Source: Bacillus sp. NP157 (GTDB lineage: Bacteria > Pseudomonadota > Gammaproteobacteria > Xanthomonadales > Rhodanobacteraceae). Taken from it: a stretch of 64,000 nt of DNA. Each line of letters begins with the position of its first letter. Positions within the stretch are counted from its first letter, which is position 1. Location: positions 2,790,001-2,854,000 of the forward strand of contig CP076546.1 of assembly GCA_018889975.1 (NCBI GenBank). The letters run 5' to 3'. Below the pieces are notes generated by a model, which saw nothing but the letters and a program-made list of their open reading frames with translations, was not told the DNA's origin and searched no databases. The position numbers and the translations under genes were made by a program. This document shows, one piece after another, positions 9,650 to 18,183 of this stretch.

Positions 9650-10831
9650 TCAGCGGACGGTCTTTACGGTGGTGAGCGGGTACATCACGGCGTCGGGTGG
9701 CACGACGCCGCGTGGCGACGTCGCGAGCAGCCGGATGATGTCGACCTCGCGCTGGCGATACGGCGTGCCGTCGGCATGCAGGAGGTCGTGGAACCAGAGC
9801 ACGGGTGGCTTCTGTACGTAGGGCTTGTCCCAGGAATCCCAGGGCATGGTGGTCTGCGTCTTCCCCTCGACGAAACCCCATTGGATCATCCCCACGTCGA
9901 GCTTCTTCGCCAGCGGCAGGATCGCGTCGATGGTCGAGCCGGCGCCGCGCGCCATGTATTCGGTGCAGATGATCGGCCGGCCGTACGGCGTGAGCTGGCC
10001 GACGCGGGCGACGAAGGTCTCCGGCCAGTCGTAGCTGTGGAAGGTGATGATGTCGGAGCGTTCGAGCTGGGTGGATTCGATCGCGTTGAGCTTCGCTCCC
10101 GGCGCCCAGCTGGCGTCATGCCACACGCCGCTGGTCAGCGGCTGGGTCGGCGCCGCGCTGCGCGCCCAGTCGAACACCTGGGGCAGCAGGGTCGCGACGC
10201 GGTCGAACTTGTCCTTCGGGTTGGTCGTGTAGTTGCCGCCGCCGTCGTTGTCGGGCTCGTTCCACACGTCCCACGCGAGGATGCGCGGATCCTTCGCGAA
10301 CGTGCGCACGATATCCACGGTGTAGTCCTTCAGGCGCGGGTATTGGCTGGGATCGTCCATCGCGACCCCGGGGCCCTGTACCCAGCCGGAGTTATGCACG
10401 CCCGGGACGGGCGCATGCTGCTTGCCCAGCTTCGGCTGCGGATCCCAGCACGAATCGAACAGGACGAGCACCGGCTTGATCCCGTGCCGGGCGGCGATGG
10501 CGAGGAACTGGTCGATGCGCGACTTGAATCCGGCGGCGTCCTGCTGCCAGAGCTGGTCGTGCAGGAACACGCGCATGGTCGTCATGCCCAGTTGCTGGGC
10601 CCAGCCCAGCTCCTTGTCGATCCGGGCGGCATCGAAGGTGTCGGCCTGCCACATCTCGAACTGGTTGATCGCATCGGACGGGACATAGTTGCTTCCCAGC
10701 GGCCAAGCCTGCTTCGCATACCACGCATGGGCTTGCGCGGGTGTCCAGCGCGCGGCATCCGCGCCGTGTGCCGCGGCCACAATGGATGCAGCCGCCAACC
10801 CGATTGCCAACGCCCAACCTGCTTTCTTCAT
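9650..10831 (-). CDS. Clan GH-A glycoside hydrolase (cellulase/beta-xylanase-like), secreted
   Basis: A 393-residue protein with a signal peptide (1-26, cleavage near AHGADA). TIM-barrel features: GMTTMRVFLHD, ILAWDVWNEPDN (NEP motif, general acid/base Glu) and RPIICTEYM (nucleophile Glu), a GH-A arrangement seen in GH5-like enzymes. Related proteins are often labelled 1,4-beta-xylanase or cellulase, but the exact family and substrate cannot be settled from sequence alone. The start was chosen at the Met that begins the signal peptide; an upstream in-frame ATG would add 41 basic residues. It is the first gene of the probable operon with the receptor, and a FadR-type operator candidate lies upstream. 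Confidence 0.85.
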   Translation of the reverse strand: MKKAGWALAIGLAAASIVAAAHGADAARWTPAQAHAWYAKQAWPLGSNYVPSDAINQFEMWQADTFDAARIDKELGWAQQLGMTTMRVFLHDQLWQQDAAGFKSRIDQFLAIAARHGIKPVLVLFDSCWDPQPKLGKQHAPVPGVHNSGWVQGPGVAMDDPSQYPRLKDYTVDIVRTFAKDPRILAWDVWNEPDNDGGGNYTTNPKDKFDRVATLLPQVFDWARSAAPTQPLTSGVWHDASWAPGAKLNAIESTQLERSDIITFHSYDWPETFVARVGQLTPYGRPIICTEYMARGAGSTIDAILPLAKKLDVGMIQWGFVEGKTQTTMPWDSWDKPYVQKPPVLWFHDLLHADGTPYRQREVDIIRLLATSPRGVVPPDAVMYPLTTVKTVR

Positions 10832-10966
10832 GCTGCCCCATCCCTTTCTGCGACCACGCTTCGTCGAGCGTGGGCAAGCCTTCCCCGTGGCCGACCCGAC
10901 AGGCCGCCCGTGTGTTTTGGTGCTATCCCCTAACCCGCAAACCTCGCGTAACATCAGTCAAGCATA

Positions 10967-10977
10967 TTGTAGTACTA
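10967..10977. promoter_or_regulatory. FadR-subfamily operator match TTGTAGTACTA upstream of the GH-A hydrolase
   Basis: The 11-mer matches the FadR-subfamily consensus TNGTNNNACNA exactly and contains the perfect palindrome TAGTACTA. It lies 136 bases upstream of the GH-A hydrolase start, in the gap shared with the divergent FadR-type regulator. Inference: repressor site controlling hydrolase-receptor transcription. Confidence 0.5.
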
Positions 10978-11008
10978 AGTCGCAAGTGTCCGATTTTGCT
11001 TGAGTATT

Positions 11009-11027
11009 TTTGTCGCACTGCGACAAA
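11009..11027. promoter_or_regulatory. Perfect 19-base palindrome TTTGTCGCACTGCGACAAA
   Basis: Nine-base arms TTTGTCGCA and TGCGACAAA flank a single C, in the middle of the 413-base gap between the glycan operon and the FadR-type gene. It has no following T tract on either strand, so it is a better candidate for a protein-binding site than for a terminator. The bound protein is unknown. Confidence 0.45.
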
Positions 11028-11195
11028 CCTTCGAACTGCAAGAAAGTTCTCATCCAGCGAAGGTTTCGGCGGGGCGTGCGCAAAACGTCGCGGTGGCGAG
11101 CGGGAAACTGCCGCAGCGCGGCAAGGGAAATGCGGGGACGGCTTATGACATCGACCGGATCGAACCGCGCGGCTGGCGGCGGCGAGGGTCTTCTG

Positions 11196-11214
11196 CATAT
11201 AGTCCGTCTATATG
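11196..11214. promoter_or_regulatory. Inverted repeat CATATAG-N5-CTATATG ahead of the FadR-type gene
   Basis: A perfect 7+7 dyad ends 30 bases before the regulator start. A second dyad, TAGTC-N9-GACTA at 11200-11218, overlaps it. The position fits an autoregulatory operator over the promoter. The rest of 10832-11244 shows nothing coding; a GC-rich hairpin TGCCGC-AGC-GCGGCA is at 11109-11123. Confidence 0.5.
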
Positions 11215-11244
11215 ACTAAGTGTGGCTAACAGGGCGGCCCGTTC

Positions 11245-11958
11245 ATGAAGAGACCCAGCACGGCGCGCACCCTGCACAATCATGTCGTGCAGGAGCTAGG
11301 ACAGCGCATCGTTGGCGGAAAAATCCGCCCAGGTGAAATTTTTCCCCGCGAAGAAACCCTCGCCGAGAGCCTGCACGTCAGCCGCACGGCGTTGCGCGAG
11401 GCGCTGAAAGTGCTTTCGGCCAAGGGGCTGATCGAGTCCCGCGCGGGCGTGGGTGCGCGTGTTGTCGAAGAGCATGACTGGAACCAGCTGGATCCGGACG
11501 TGCTGGCCTGGCGTTGCGCGTCCATGCCGACCGACGACTTCGTCCACAAGCTGGTGCAGATGCGCAAGATCATCGAGCCGGCCGCCGCGGCGGCCGCGGC
11601 GGGCCATCGCACGAGTGCCCAGCTCGCAGTCATCGCGTCGGCACTGGGCCTCATGGAAGCGTCGACCACGCTGGACGAGTGGGCGGAAGCCGACCTGAAG
11701 TTCCACGATGCCGTGCTGCGGGCGACCGGCAACGAGCTGCTGTCGTCCTTGTTCACGGTGATCGAGACGGCGCTCGGGACGTTCTTCGTGCTCTCGGCGC
11801 GCACGGCTGCGAATTTCAAATACTCGCTGCCCTACCATCAGCAGGTGTTCCACGCGATCCGCGATGGCCAGCCGGAGGTCGCGAGCGAAGCGATGCTGTC
11901 GATGATCGCGGATTCCGAGAAGAACCTCAGGACGCGTTCCGCACCGCCGGCTCCCTGA
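11245..11958 (+). CDS. GntR-family (FadR subfamily) transcriptional regulator
   Basis: A 237-residue regulator. The winged helix (about 8-78) has the FadR/GntR pattern G.I.PGEIFPREETLAESLHVSRTALREALKVLSAKGLIESR.GVG. The all-helical FCD ligand domain (about 95-225) carries conserved D/H metal-site residues in DLKFHDAVLRATGN and YHQQVFHAI. Proteins of this type usually repress sugar-acid or sugar degradation genes until a metabolite binds. It is divergent from the glycan-degradation operon, so that operon is the likely target. The inducer is unknown; an arabinose- or uronate-derived compound is plausible. Confidence 0.92.
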   Translation: MKRPSTARTLHNHVVQELGQRIVGGKIRPGEIFPREETLAESLHVSRTALREALKVLSAKGLIESRAGVGARVVEEHDWNQLDPDVLAWRCASMPTDDFVHKLVQMRKIIEPAAAAAAAGHRTSAQLAVIASALGLMEASTTLDEWAEADLKFHDAVLRATGNELLSSLFTVIETALGTFFVLSARTAANFKYSLPYHQQVFHAIRDGQPEVASEAMLSMIADSEKNLRTRSAPPAP

Positions 11959-11989
11959 TCGGCCGGCGACTGCGCGTCACATCGCGTGG

Positions 11990-13654
11990 TCAGTGCGCGC
12001 CGTGTCCGCCATGGGCCGGCGCCTTCGGCTGCGACGCTTCGAACATGCTGCGGGCGAGCTCCTGCTCGCCGTAGACCACTTCGCTGGCGCCGAGCCCGGC
12101 GAGGTGGCTGACGCAATCCGGGGAGTGCGCGCGGGCGACGATCGGCAGGTCGGGACGCGCTGCACGCGCCGCACGCACCACCTGGCCACCTTCGAAGGGA
12201 TCGGGCACCGCCACGATGAGCGCCCGTGCCGCTGCCAGGTTGGCCTCCGCCAGCACCGGCGCCGCGGCCGCGTTACCGATGACGACATCGGCGATGCCCT
12301 GGGTTCGCAGCTCGCGCACCGCGTCCTCGTCGGTTTCGATGACCAGGATCGGCGTGCCTGCGGCCTGCAGTTCGGCCAGCACGCGACGCCCCACCCGGCC
12401 GTAACCGACAAGCACGGTGTGGCCACGCATGTCCGGGTGCTCGTCGGGCGCATCGGCATCGTGCTTCGCCACCCAGCGATCCAGCGCGACGAACAGCAAC
12501 GGGTTGACCAGGATCGACACGATGGCCGCGGCGAGCAGGATGTCGCGCGCTTCTTCGGTCAGCAGGCCCAGCGACACACCGAGCGCCGCGAGGATGAAGG
12601 AGAACTCGCCGATCTGCGCGAGGCTGGTCGCGATCGTCAGTGCCGTCTTGGTCGGCCGTCCGAACAGACGCACGATGGCGAACGCGGCGACGGACTTGCC
12701 CACGATGATGATCAGGCAGGCGGCGAGCACCAGCCACGGATGCTCGAGGAGGATATGCGGGTTGAACAGCATGCCGATCGACACGAAGAACAGCACGGCA
12801 AACGCGTCGCGCAGCGGCAGGGTTTCTTCGGCGGCCTGCTGGGAGAGCTTGGACTCGCCCATCATCATGCCGGCGAAGAACGCGCCCAGTTCGAACGACA
12901 CATCGAACAGGTGCGCCGCGCCGAAGGCGACGCCAAGCGCGATGGCCAGGACGGCGAGGCGGAACAGTTCGCGCGAGCCGGTGGCGGAGACCGCCTGCAG
13001 GGTCCACGGGATCACGCGCTTGCCGATGATCAGCATCACCGCGACGAACAGCACGACCTTGCCGATCGTCATCGCGACCGTCGTGACCAGTTCCGTCGTG
13101 GACGGCGCCGGGCCGCCATGGCCATCGCCGAGGAACCCGGCGAGTGCCGGCAGCAAGACGAGGGCCAGCACCATGGCGAGGTCTTCGACGATCAGCCAGC
13201 CGACCGCGATGCGGCCGCGATCGCTATCGAGCAGGCGGCGTTCTTCCATCGCGCGCAGCAACACCACGGTGCTGGCGACCGACAGCGCCAGGCCGAACAC
13301 GAAGCCCTGCGCCATGGGCCAGCCAAGCATCCAGCCCATCAGCATGCCGAGGCCGGTGGCGACACCCATCTGCACGGCCGCGCCGGGGATCGAGATGCCC
13401 TTGACCGCGAGCAGGTCTTTCAGTGAGAAGTGCAGGCCCACGCCGAACATCAGCAGGATGACGCCGAGGTCGGCGAGTTCCTGCGCGATGTGCGCGTCGG
13501 CCACGTAGCCGGGGGTGAACGGCCCGGCGACGACGCCGGCGACCAGGTAGCCCGCGATCACCGGCAAGCGGATTCGATTGGCGATGGCGCCGAAGATGAA
13601 GGCGAGGACGAGGCCACCGACGATGGTGGCGATAAGTGGCGTGGCGTCGTGCAT
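11990..13654 (-). CDS. ybaL: YbaL-type monovalent cation:proton antiporter (CPA2/KefB family) with RCK domain
   Basis: A 554-residue inner-membrane protein. The N-terminal part (about 1-385) has some 12 hydrophobic segments of the Na/H exchanger fold. The start region MHDATPLIATIVGG and the block PFTPGYVADAHIAQELADLGVILLMFGVGLHFS closely resemble E. coli YbaL. The C-terminal TrkA-N/RCK domain (about 400-525) has the GYGRVGRRVL nucleotide-binding loop. Likely a nucleotide-gated K+ or Na+/H+ antiporter in pH and electrophile defence. The start is the Met aligned with YbaL; an upstream in-frame ATG would add 17 hydrophilic residues. It converges with the FadR-type gene. Confidence 0.93.
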   Translation of the reverse strand: MHDATPLIATIVGGLVLAFIFGAIANRIRLPVIAGYLVAGVVAGPFTPGYVADAHIAQELADLGVILLMFGVGLHFSLKDLLAVKGISIPGAAVQMGVATGLGMLMGWMLGWPMAQGFVFGLALSVASTVVLLRAMEERRLLDSDRGRIAVGWLIVEDLAMVLALVLLPALAGFLGDGHGGPAPSTTELVTTVAMTIGKVVLFVAVMLIIGKRVIPWTLQAVSATGSRELFRLAVLAIALGVAFGAAHLFDVSFELGAFFAGMMMGESKLSQQAAEETLPLRDAFAVLFFVSIGMLFNPHILLEHPWLVLAACLIIIVGKSVAAFAIVRLFGRPTKTALTIATSLAQIGEFSFILAALGVSLGLLTEEARDILLAAAIVSILVNPLLFVALDRWVAKHDADAPDEHPDMRGHTVLVGYGRVGRRVLAELQAAGTPILVIETDEDAVRELRTQGIADVVIGNAAAAPVLAEANLAAARALIVAVPDPFEGGQVVRAARAARPDLPIVARAHSPDCVSHLAGLGASEVVYGEQELARSMFEASQPKAPAHGGHGAH

Positions 13655-13854
13655 GGGCGGCTCCCTGAGTCGTCGTTGGCCATGGCAGTCGGCCATGGCA
13701 TGCACCCTCGTCTCGTCACGTCGTCGAACGTATCGATGTGGGGTTAGCCCCTAAGGGTTGGGGACAACCACGGGTCGATGCAAGCGGTTGGACGACATTT
13801 TTTCCAACAGGGACATGGGTTTGAGAATACTCTCAATGGCGCAGCCGCAGCCGA

Positions 13855-15666
13855 TCACGCTGCCGCCGTCAGCACCGCAAGAAAATCCTTCCCGTAGCGC
13901 TTCAGCTTCGCATCGCCCACGCCACTGATCGAGGCCAGCTCGTCTTCGTCCTGCGGCAGCGCGCGCAACATCGCCAGCAGGGTCGCGTCGTGGAAGATCA
14001 CGTAGGCAGGCACGCCATGGCTACGGGCCAGTTCCGCGCGCACGCGGCGAAGTTCGTTCCACAGCGGCTCTTCGATGGCCTGGATGCCCAGCGAGCTGGA
14101 CAGTGCCGGCGCGCTGGATTTGCTTCGGCGGCCCTTGGCCGGGCGTGCGTCCTCGCGCAGTTCGACCTTGCGCTCGCCCTTGAATACCGGCCCGCTCAGC
14201 GCCGAAAGGCGCAGCGTGCCGTAGCCGTCCGGGTCGGCCGCGACCAGGCCGGCGGCGAGCAACTGGCGAAACACCGAGCGCCATTGCGTCGCATCCATGT
14301 CCGCGCCCACGCCGAACACGCTGAGTTTGTCATGGCCGAGTTCGCGCACGCGATCGCCCGCTTCGCCACGCAGGATTTCGATCAGGTGGCCGGCGCCGTA
14401 GCGCTGGCCGCTGCGATAGATCGCCGACATCGCCTTCTGCGCCGCGACCGTCGCATCCCAGGTCTTCGGCGGGACGAGGCAGTTGTCGCAGTTGCCGCAG
14501 GCGCCGGGGTGCTCTTCCGCGAAGGCTTCGAGCAACAGCTGGCGGCGACAGCGCGTCGCTTCGGCATAGCCGAGCAAGGTATCCAGCTTCAGCCGTTCGA
14601 TCCGCTTGCGATCGTCGCCCGATTCGGACTGGGCGATCATCTGGCTCATCGTCACGACGTCGCCCAGGCCGTAGACCATCCAGGCTTCCGCGGCGAGGCC
14701 GTCGCGGCCGGCGCGACCGGTTTCCTGGTAGTAGCCTTCCATGCTGCGCGGCAAGTCGAGATGGGCAACGAAACGCACGTCCGGCTTGTCGATGCCCATG
14801 CCGAACGCGACCGTGGCCACCATGACGATGCCGTCTTCGCGCAGGAAGCGCTGCTGGTGCCGGGTGCGCACTTCCGCATCGAGCCCCGCGTGGTACGGCA
14901 ACGCATCGACGCCCGCGTCGGCCAGCCATGCCGCCGTTTCGTCGACCTTGCGCCGGCTCAGGCAATAGACGATGCCGGCGTCGCCGCGATGGGCATCGAG
15001 GAAATCGAGCAACTGGCGACGCGCGTTCTGCCGTGGCGCCACCCGGTAACGGATGTTGGGCCGGTCGAAGCTGGAAACGAAGCGGCGCGCATCGCCCAGG
15101 CGCAGGCGGTCGACGATCTCCTCGCGGGTGCGCTCGTCGGCCGTGGCGGTCAACGCGATGCGCGGCACTTCCGGGAAGCGCTCGTGCAGGATCGACAGCT
15201 CACGGTATTCCGGGCGGAAATCGTGGCCCCACTGCGATACGCAATGCGCTTCGTCGATGGCGAACAGCGAGATCGGGATGCGATCAAGCAGCGCGAGGAA
15301 GCGCCCGGTGATGAGCCGTTCCGGCGCGACGTAGAGCATGTCGAGGTCGCCGGCGAGCAGCAGGTCTTCCACTTCGCGCTGGGTGGCGGCATCCAGGCTC
15401 GAATTGAGATAGCGGGCCTTGACCCCTGCCTCGACCAGCGCGTCGACCTGGTCCTGCATGAGTGCGATCAGCGGGGACACCACGATACCGGTGCCGTGAC
15501 GCATCAGGGCGGGAATCTGGAAGCACAGCGACTTGCCGCCGCCCGTCGGCATCAGCACCAGGGCGTCGCCACCACCGGCCACTTCTTCGACGATGGCTTG
15601 CTGCTGGCCGCGAAACGCGGGGTAACCGAATACGGAGTGGAGGAGATCGACGGCGGATGACTGCAT
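13855..15666 (-). CDS. recQ: ATP-dependent DNA helicase RecQ
   Basis: 3'-5' DNA helicase in RecF-pathway recombination and fork repair. Domains: SF2 helicase core with Walker A PTGGGKS (40-46), the DEAH box in [16 protein letters not shown], motif VI in [10 protein letters not shown]; the RecQ zinc-binding region with [10 protein letters not shown]...CGNCDNC; winged helix; and a C-terminal HRDC domain (about 525-603). Length (603) is normal. An in-frame GTG two codons upstream (15672) is an alternative start. Downstream and upstream genes are unrelated, so it is probably a single-gene transcript. Confidence 0.96.
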   Translation of the reverse strand: MQSSAVDLLHSVFGYPAFRGQQQAIVEEVAGGGDALVLMPTGGGKSLCFQIPALMRHGTGIVVSPLIALMQDQVDALVEAGVKARYLNSSLDAATQREVEDLLLAGDLDMLYVAPERLITGRFLALLDRIPISLFAIDEAHCVSQWGHDFRPEYRELSILHERFPEVPRIALTATADERTREEIVDRLRLGDARRFVSSFDRPNIRYRVAPRQNARRQLLDFLDAHRGDAGIVYCLSRRKVDETAAWLADAGVDALPYHAGLDAEVRTRHQQRFLREDGIVMVATVAFGMGIDKPDVRFVAHLDLPRSMEGYYQETGRAGRDGLAAEAWMVYGLGDVVTMSQMIAQSESGDDRKRIERLKLDTLLGYAEATRCRRQLLLEAFAEEHPGACGNCDNCLVPPKTWDATVAAQKAMSAIYRSGQRYGAGHLIEILRGEAGDRVRELGHDKLSVFGVGADMDATQWRSVFRQLLAAGLVAADPDGYGTLRLSALSGPVFKGERKVELREDARPAKGRRSKSSAPALSSSLGIQAIEEPLWNELRRVRAELARSHGVPAYVIFHDATLLAMLRALPQDEDELASISGVGDAKLKRYGKDFLAVLTAAA

Positions 15667-15790
15667 CCCCACATGCTACCAAACCGGCCGCTCTCGCCCG
15701 CGTCAGACCGACACCCCACGAGGTGTAGGCCTACGCCGCCATCAGCCGCCAGCGCTTGCCCCCTGCCCGGTCACGCGAGCGTAATGGAGC

Positions 15791-15827
15791 CGGGCCACGT
15801 GCCCGAGGTTGCCGGCCTTTCCGGCAA
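15791..15827 (+). promoter_or_regulatory. Two tandem hairpins in the leader of the mini-pilin-like gene
   Basis: CGGGC (15791-15795) can pair with GCCCG (15801-15805), and TTGCCGG (15809-15815) with CCGGCAA (15821-15827). The second ends four bases before the GGAGGGG ribosome-binding site. No T tract follows, so these are leader structures rather than a terminator. I could not match them to a known riboswitch consensus. Confidence 0.35.
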
Positions 15828-15845
15828 GCTGGAGGGGACATGCTC

Positions 15846-16100
15846 ATGAACAGACGTGTAGGGTCGATCTCCGTCCTGGCCATGCTCGGGGCCACGTCGG
15901 CCAGCATCCATGGCGGCAGCATCGGTTTCACCGGCAGCATCCGCGAACCTACCTGCGCCGTCGATGCCGTCGGCTGCAGGCAGCCGACCCTGGCGCGCGA
16001 GCAATCCTTCGAGGTCCTGCGCGGCGTGGCCCTGGCCGACTACGCGATGTCCCGCGATCCCGCCGTGCGCTGGCGGCTGCGCGACATCACCTACCAGTAG
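15846..16100 (+). CDS. Small secreted protein with a type 1 pilin-like N-terminus
   Basis: An 84-residue frame. The start is at the second ATG, 10 bases after GGAGG (15831-15835); the ATG at 15840 is only 4 bases away. A signal peptide covers about residues 1-21. The mature start GGSIGFTGSIREPTC matches the first strand of chaperone-usher pilins (G-x-I-x-F-x-G-x-I...C), and there is a second Cys nearby. The remainder is far too short for a pilin fold (usually 150-180 residues). It may be a small secreted relative, a decayed pilin, or a periplasmic peptide of its own. No chaperone or usher gene is adjacent. Confidence 0.7.
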   Translation: MNRRVGSISVLAMLGATSASIHGGSIGFTGSIREPTCAVDAVGCRQPTLAREQSFEVLRGVALADYAMSRDPAVRWRLRDITYQ

Positions 16101-16109
16101 CGCCCCGCC

Positions 16110-16481
16110 CTACCCGCCCGGAAAGCCCCAGATCGCCCGATCCAGGTCGTGGTCCAGGCCGAACGCACTCATCGGCACGCGTCCGTTCCTGACCACGACG
16201 CCTTCGGCCTTCAGCCTGCGGCACTGCTCCTGGTAGCCACGGGTGCCCGCCGGGATGCCAATGTGGCCGTCGGCACGCAGCACGCGATGCCAGGGCAGAT
16301 CGAGGCGGTTCGGGGCGTCGCCCAGCACCTTGCCGATCAGCCGCGCCCTGCCCGGGTAACCGGCGCGGGCGGCGATGGCGCCGTAGCTGGCGACCCGGCC
16401 CCGCGGAATCGCGGCCACGGCAGCGATGATCCGCTGGGCGCGGAGCGCGCGGGCCTCGTCGTCGTCGAGTTCTTCGTTCAT
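16110..16481 (-). CDS. Alkyltransferase-like protein (ATL, MGMT DNA-binding domain)
   Basis: A 123-residue protein with the MGMT DNA-binding domain: IPRGRVASYGAIAARAGYPGRARLIGKVL and NRLDLPWHRVLRADGHIG. The catalytic motif PCHRV of O6-methylguanine methyltransferases is PWHRV here. The acceptor Cys is replaced by Trp, which defines ATL proteins that bind O6-alkylguanine and hand the lesion to nucleotide excision repair. The start was set at MNEELDDDEARAL; an upstream in-frame ATG at 16544 would add residues unlike the family. It is back to back with the hypothetical gene at 16559. Confidence 0.88.
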   Translation of the reverse strand: MNEELDDDEARALRAQRIIAAVAAIPRGRVASYGAIAARAGYPGRARLIGKVLGDAPNRLDLPWHRVLRADGHIGIPAGTRGYQEQCRRLKAEGVVVRNGRVPMSAFGLDHDLDRAIWGFPGG

Positions 16482-16558
16482 GAGGCAGTTCGTGCATGCG
16501 ATCGAAACGCCACGAGCGTACCATCGGTGGTCCAGTCGACCCACGGCAAGGCCACGTC

Positions 16559-16963
16559 ATGCGCCATTTTGAGGCAATCCGCTCCCACGTCGGAGGCATC
16601 CACAAGCTCAGGCAGAACGAGCCCTACCTCATCAGCTTCGACCTGGAGCTGCCCGACGGGCGCCACCAGGGCATCTACCTTGCGGAACTGGAAGACGGCG
16701 ACGGCCAGCGCTTCCTGCGCCTGTCGACGCCGATCGGCCCGCTGTCGGGGCTCGACGCCCGTCGCTGCCTGCGTTTCAATTGGGAACAGCGCACCGGCTA
16801 TCTCGCCGAGGCCGACCTCGACGGCTCGCCCTACCTGCACCTGTGCGAGAACCGCCCGTACGACTACCTCGACGAACGCGAGCTGGCTCGCCTGATCGAG
16901 GAACTGGGTGCCACGGGCGACCAGTTGGAACAGGTCGTCAACGGCGAAGCCGACGCCCTGTAG
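16559..16963 (+). CDS. Hypothetical protein, acidic, about 134 residues
   Basis: I do not recognise the family with certainty. The protein starts MRHFEAIRSHVGG, has no signal peptide or membrane segment, and is acidic with a mixed alpha/beta pattern that could suit a type III chaperone-like or YbjN-like fold. An upstream in-frame ATG at 16496 would overlap the divergent ATL start. The stop codon TAG is part of the REP element that begins at 16960. Confidence 0.75.
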   Translation: MRHFEAIRSHVGGIHKLRQNEPYLISFDLELPDGRHQGIYLAELEDGDGQRFLRLSTPIGPLSGLDARRCLRFNWEQRTGYLAEADLDGSPYLHLCENRPYDYLDERELARLIEELGATGDQLEQVVNGEADAL

Positions 16964-16982
16964 GAGCGCGCCCGCGCGCGAC
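16960..16982 (+). repeat. REP element, supplies the upstream gene's stop codon
   Basis: GTAG head followed by GAGCGCGC, a CC centre and GCGCGCGAC. The TAG at 16961-16963 is the stop of the preceding reading frame. Confidence 0.85.
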
Positions 16983-17042
16983 AGGTCCAAGACACCCCAT
17001 CCCCTCCAGGACCGCACGCCAGGCCGGCCGCCAACGCCCAAC

Positions 17043-18170
17043 CTACCCGCCGAACACATGCCCCAGCTTGACCAACCCGTAGCCCAGCGCCGCGGTGATC
17101 GGCAAGGTCAGGATCCAGGCCCACACCATCCGCTCGACCACCGACCAGCGGATGGCGTTGAAGCGCTTGGCGGCGCCCACGCCCATGATCGAGGCGGACA
17201 CGTTGTGCGTCGTGGACACGGGGATGCCGAGCATCGACGCGGTCAGGATCACGGCGGCCGAGCTGCCTTCCGCGGCAAAGCCGTTGATCGGATGCAGCTT
17301 GACCATCTTGTGGCCGAGCGTCTTGATGATCCGCCAGCCGCCACCTGCGGTACCGGCGGCCATGGTCAGCGCACAGACCACCTTCACCCACACCGGGATC
17401 GGGAAGCCGCCTGCCGCGGCCGGGTCGTGCGGGATGCGCAGGAAGGACAGCAACGCCGGCAGGTGGTCGAACTGACCCGCCGCGGTGGCGCCGGCCAGCG
17501 CAAGGGCGATGATGCCCATGCTCTTCTGCGCGTCGTTCATGCCGTGCGACAGGCCCATGGCACTGGCCGAGACGATCTGCGCCTTGCCGAAGAAGCTGTT
17601 GACGAACGGCGTGCGCCCGAAGCGGTGCAGGAAGCCCTTCTGGCTGGAGAAGAAGCCGAGCATCGCGTACAGCGCGCCCATCAGCAGGAACCCGATGACG
17701 AAGCCGAGGAACGGCGAAATGATCATCGGCACGATGACCTTGGGCAGCACGCCCTTGCCGAGCCACCAGTGCGCCCCGCCCTGCCACCAGATGATGGCGT
17801 GGACATTTTCCTGCGAGGCGGCCAGCGCCGCGCCGCACAGCCCGCCCACCAGGGCATGGCTGGAGCTGGACGGCAGGCCCAGCCACCAGGTGATCAGGTT
17901 CCAGATCGTGGCGCCGAGCAAGGCGCTGATCAGCAGGTGCGAACCCACGTCGACCACCCCGGTGTCGATCAGGCCGGACGCGATGGTGGCCGCGACGGCG
18001 GTGCCCCACAGGGCGCCCGCCAGATTGGTAACGGCGGCCAGCAGCACGGCCTGGCCCGGGGTGAGCACCTTGGTCGCCACGACGGTGGCGATCGAATTCG
18101 CCGTGTCGTGGAAGCCATTGATATAGGTGAAAGCGAGGGCGATCAGGACGACCGCGATGACCATGCTCAT
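17043..18170 (-). CDS. pitA: Low-affinity inorganic phosphate transporter, Pit family
   Basis: A 375-residue inner-membrane carrier with about ten hydrophobic segments. It has the two inverted Pit signatures: GFHDTANSIATVVATKVL near residue 19 and GLSHGMNDAQKSMGIIALAL in the middle, plus IPVSTTHNVSASIMG near the end. Transports metal-phosphate complexes with protons. It is encoded 13 bases after the DUF47 gene, the standard Pit partner. Length is shorter than E. coli PitA (499) because it lacks a long central cytoplasmic loop, as is common for this subgroup. Confidence 0.95.
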   Translation of the reverse strand: MSMVIAVVLIALAFTYINGFHDTANSIATVVATKVLTPGQAVLLAAVTNLAGALWGTAVAATIASGLIDTGVVDVGSHLLISALLGATIWNLITWWLGLPSSSSHALVGGLCGAALAASQENVHAIIWWQGGAHWWLGKGVLPKVIVPMIISPFLGFVIGFLLMGALYAMLGFFSSQKGFLHRFGRTPFVNSFFGKAQIVSASAMGLSHGMNDAQKSMGIIALALAGATAAGQFDHLPALLSFLRIPHDPAAAGGFPIPVWVKVVCALTMAAGTAGGGWRIIKTLGHKMVKLHPINGFAAEGSSAAVILTASMLGIPVSTTHNVSASIMGVGAAKRFNAIRWSVVERMVWAWILTLPITAALGYGLVKLGHVFGG

Positions 18171-18183
18171 GCCGGGGCCGCCG

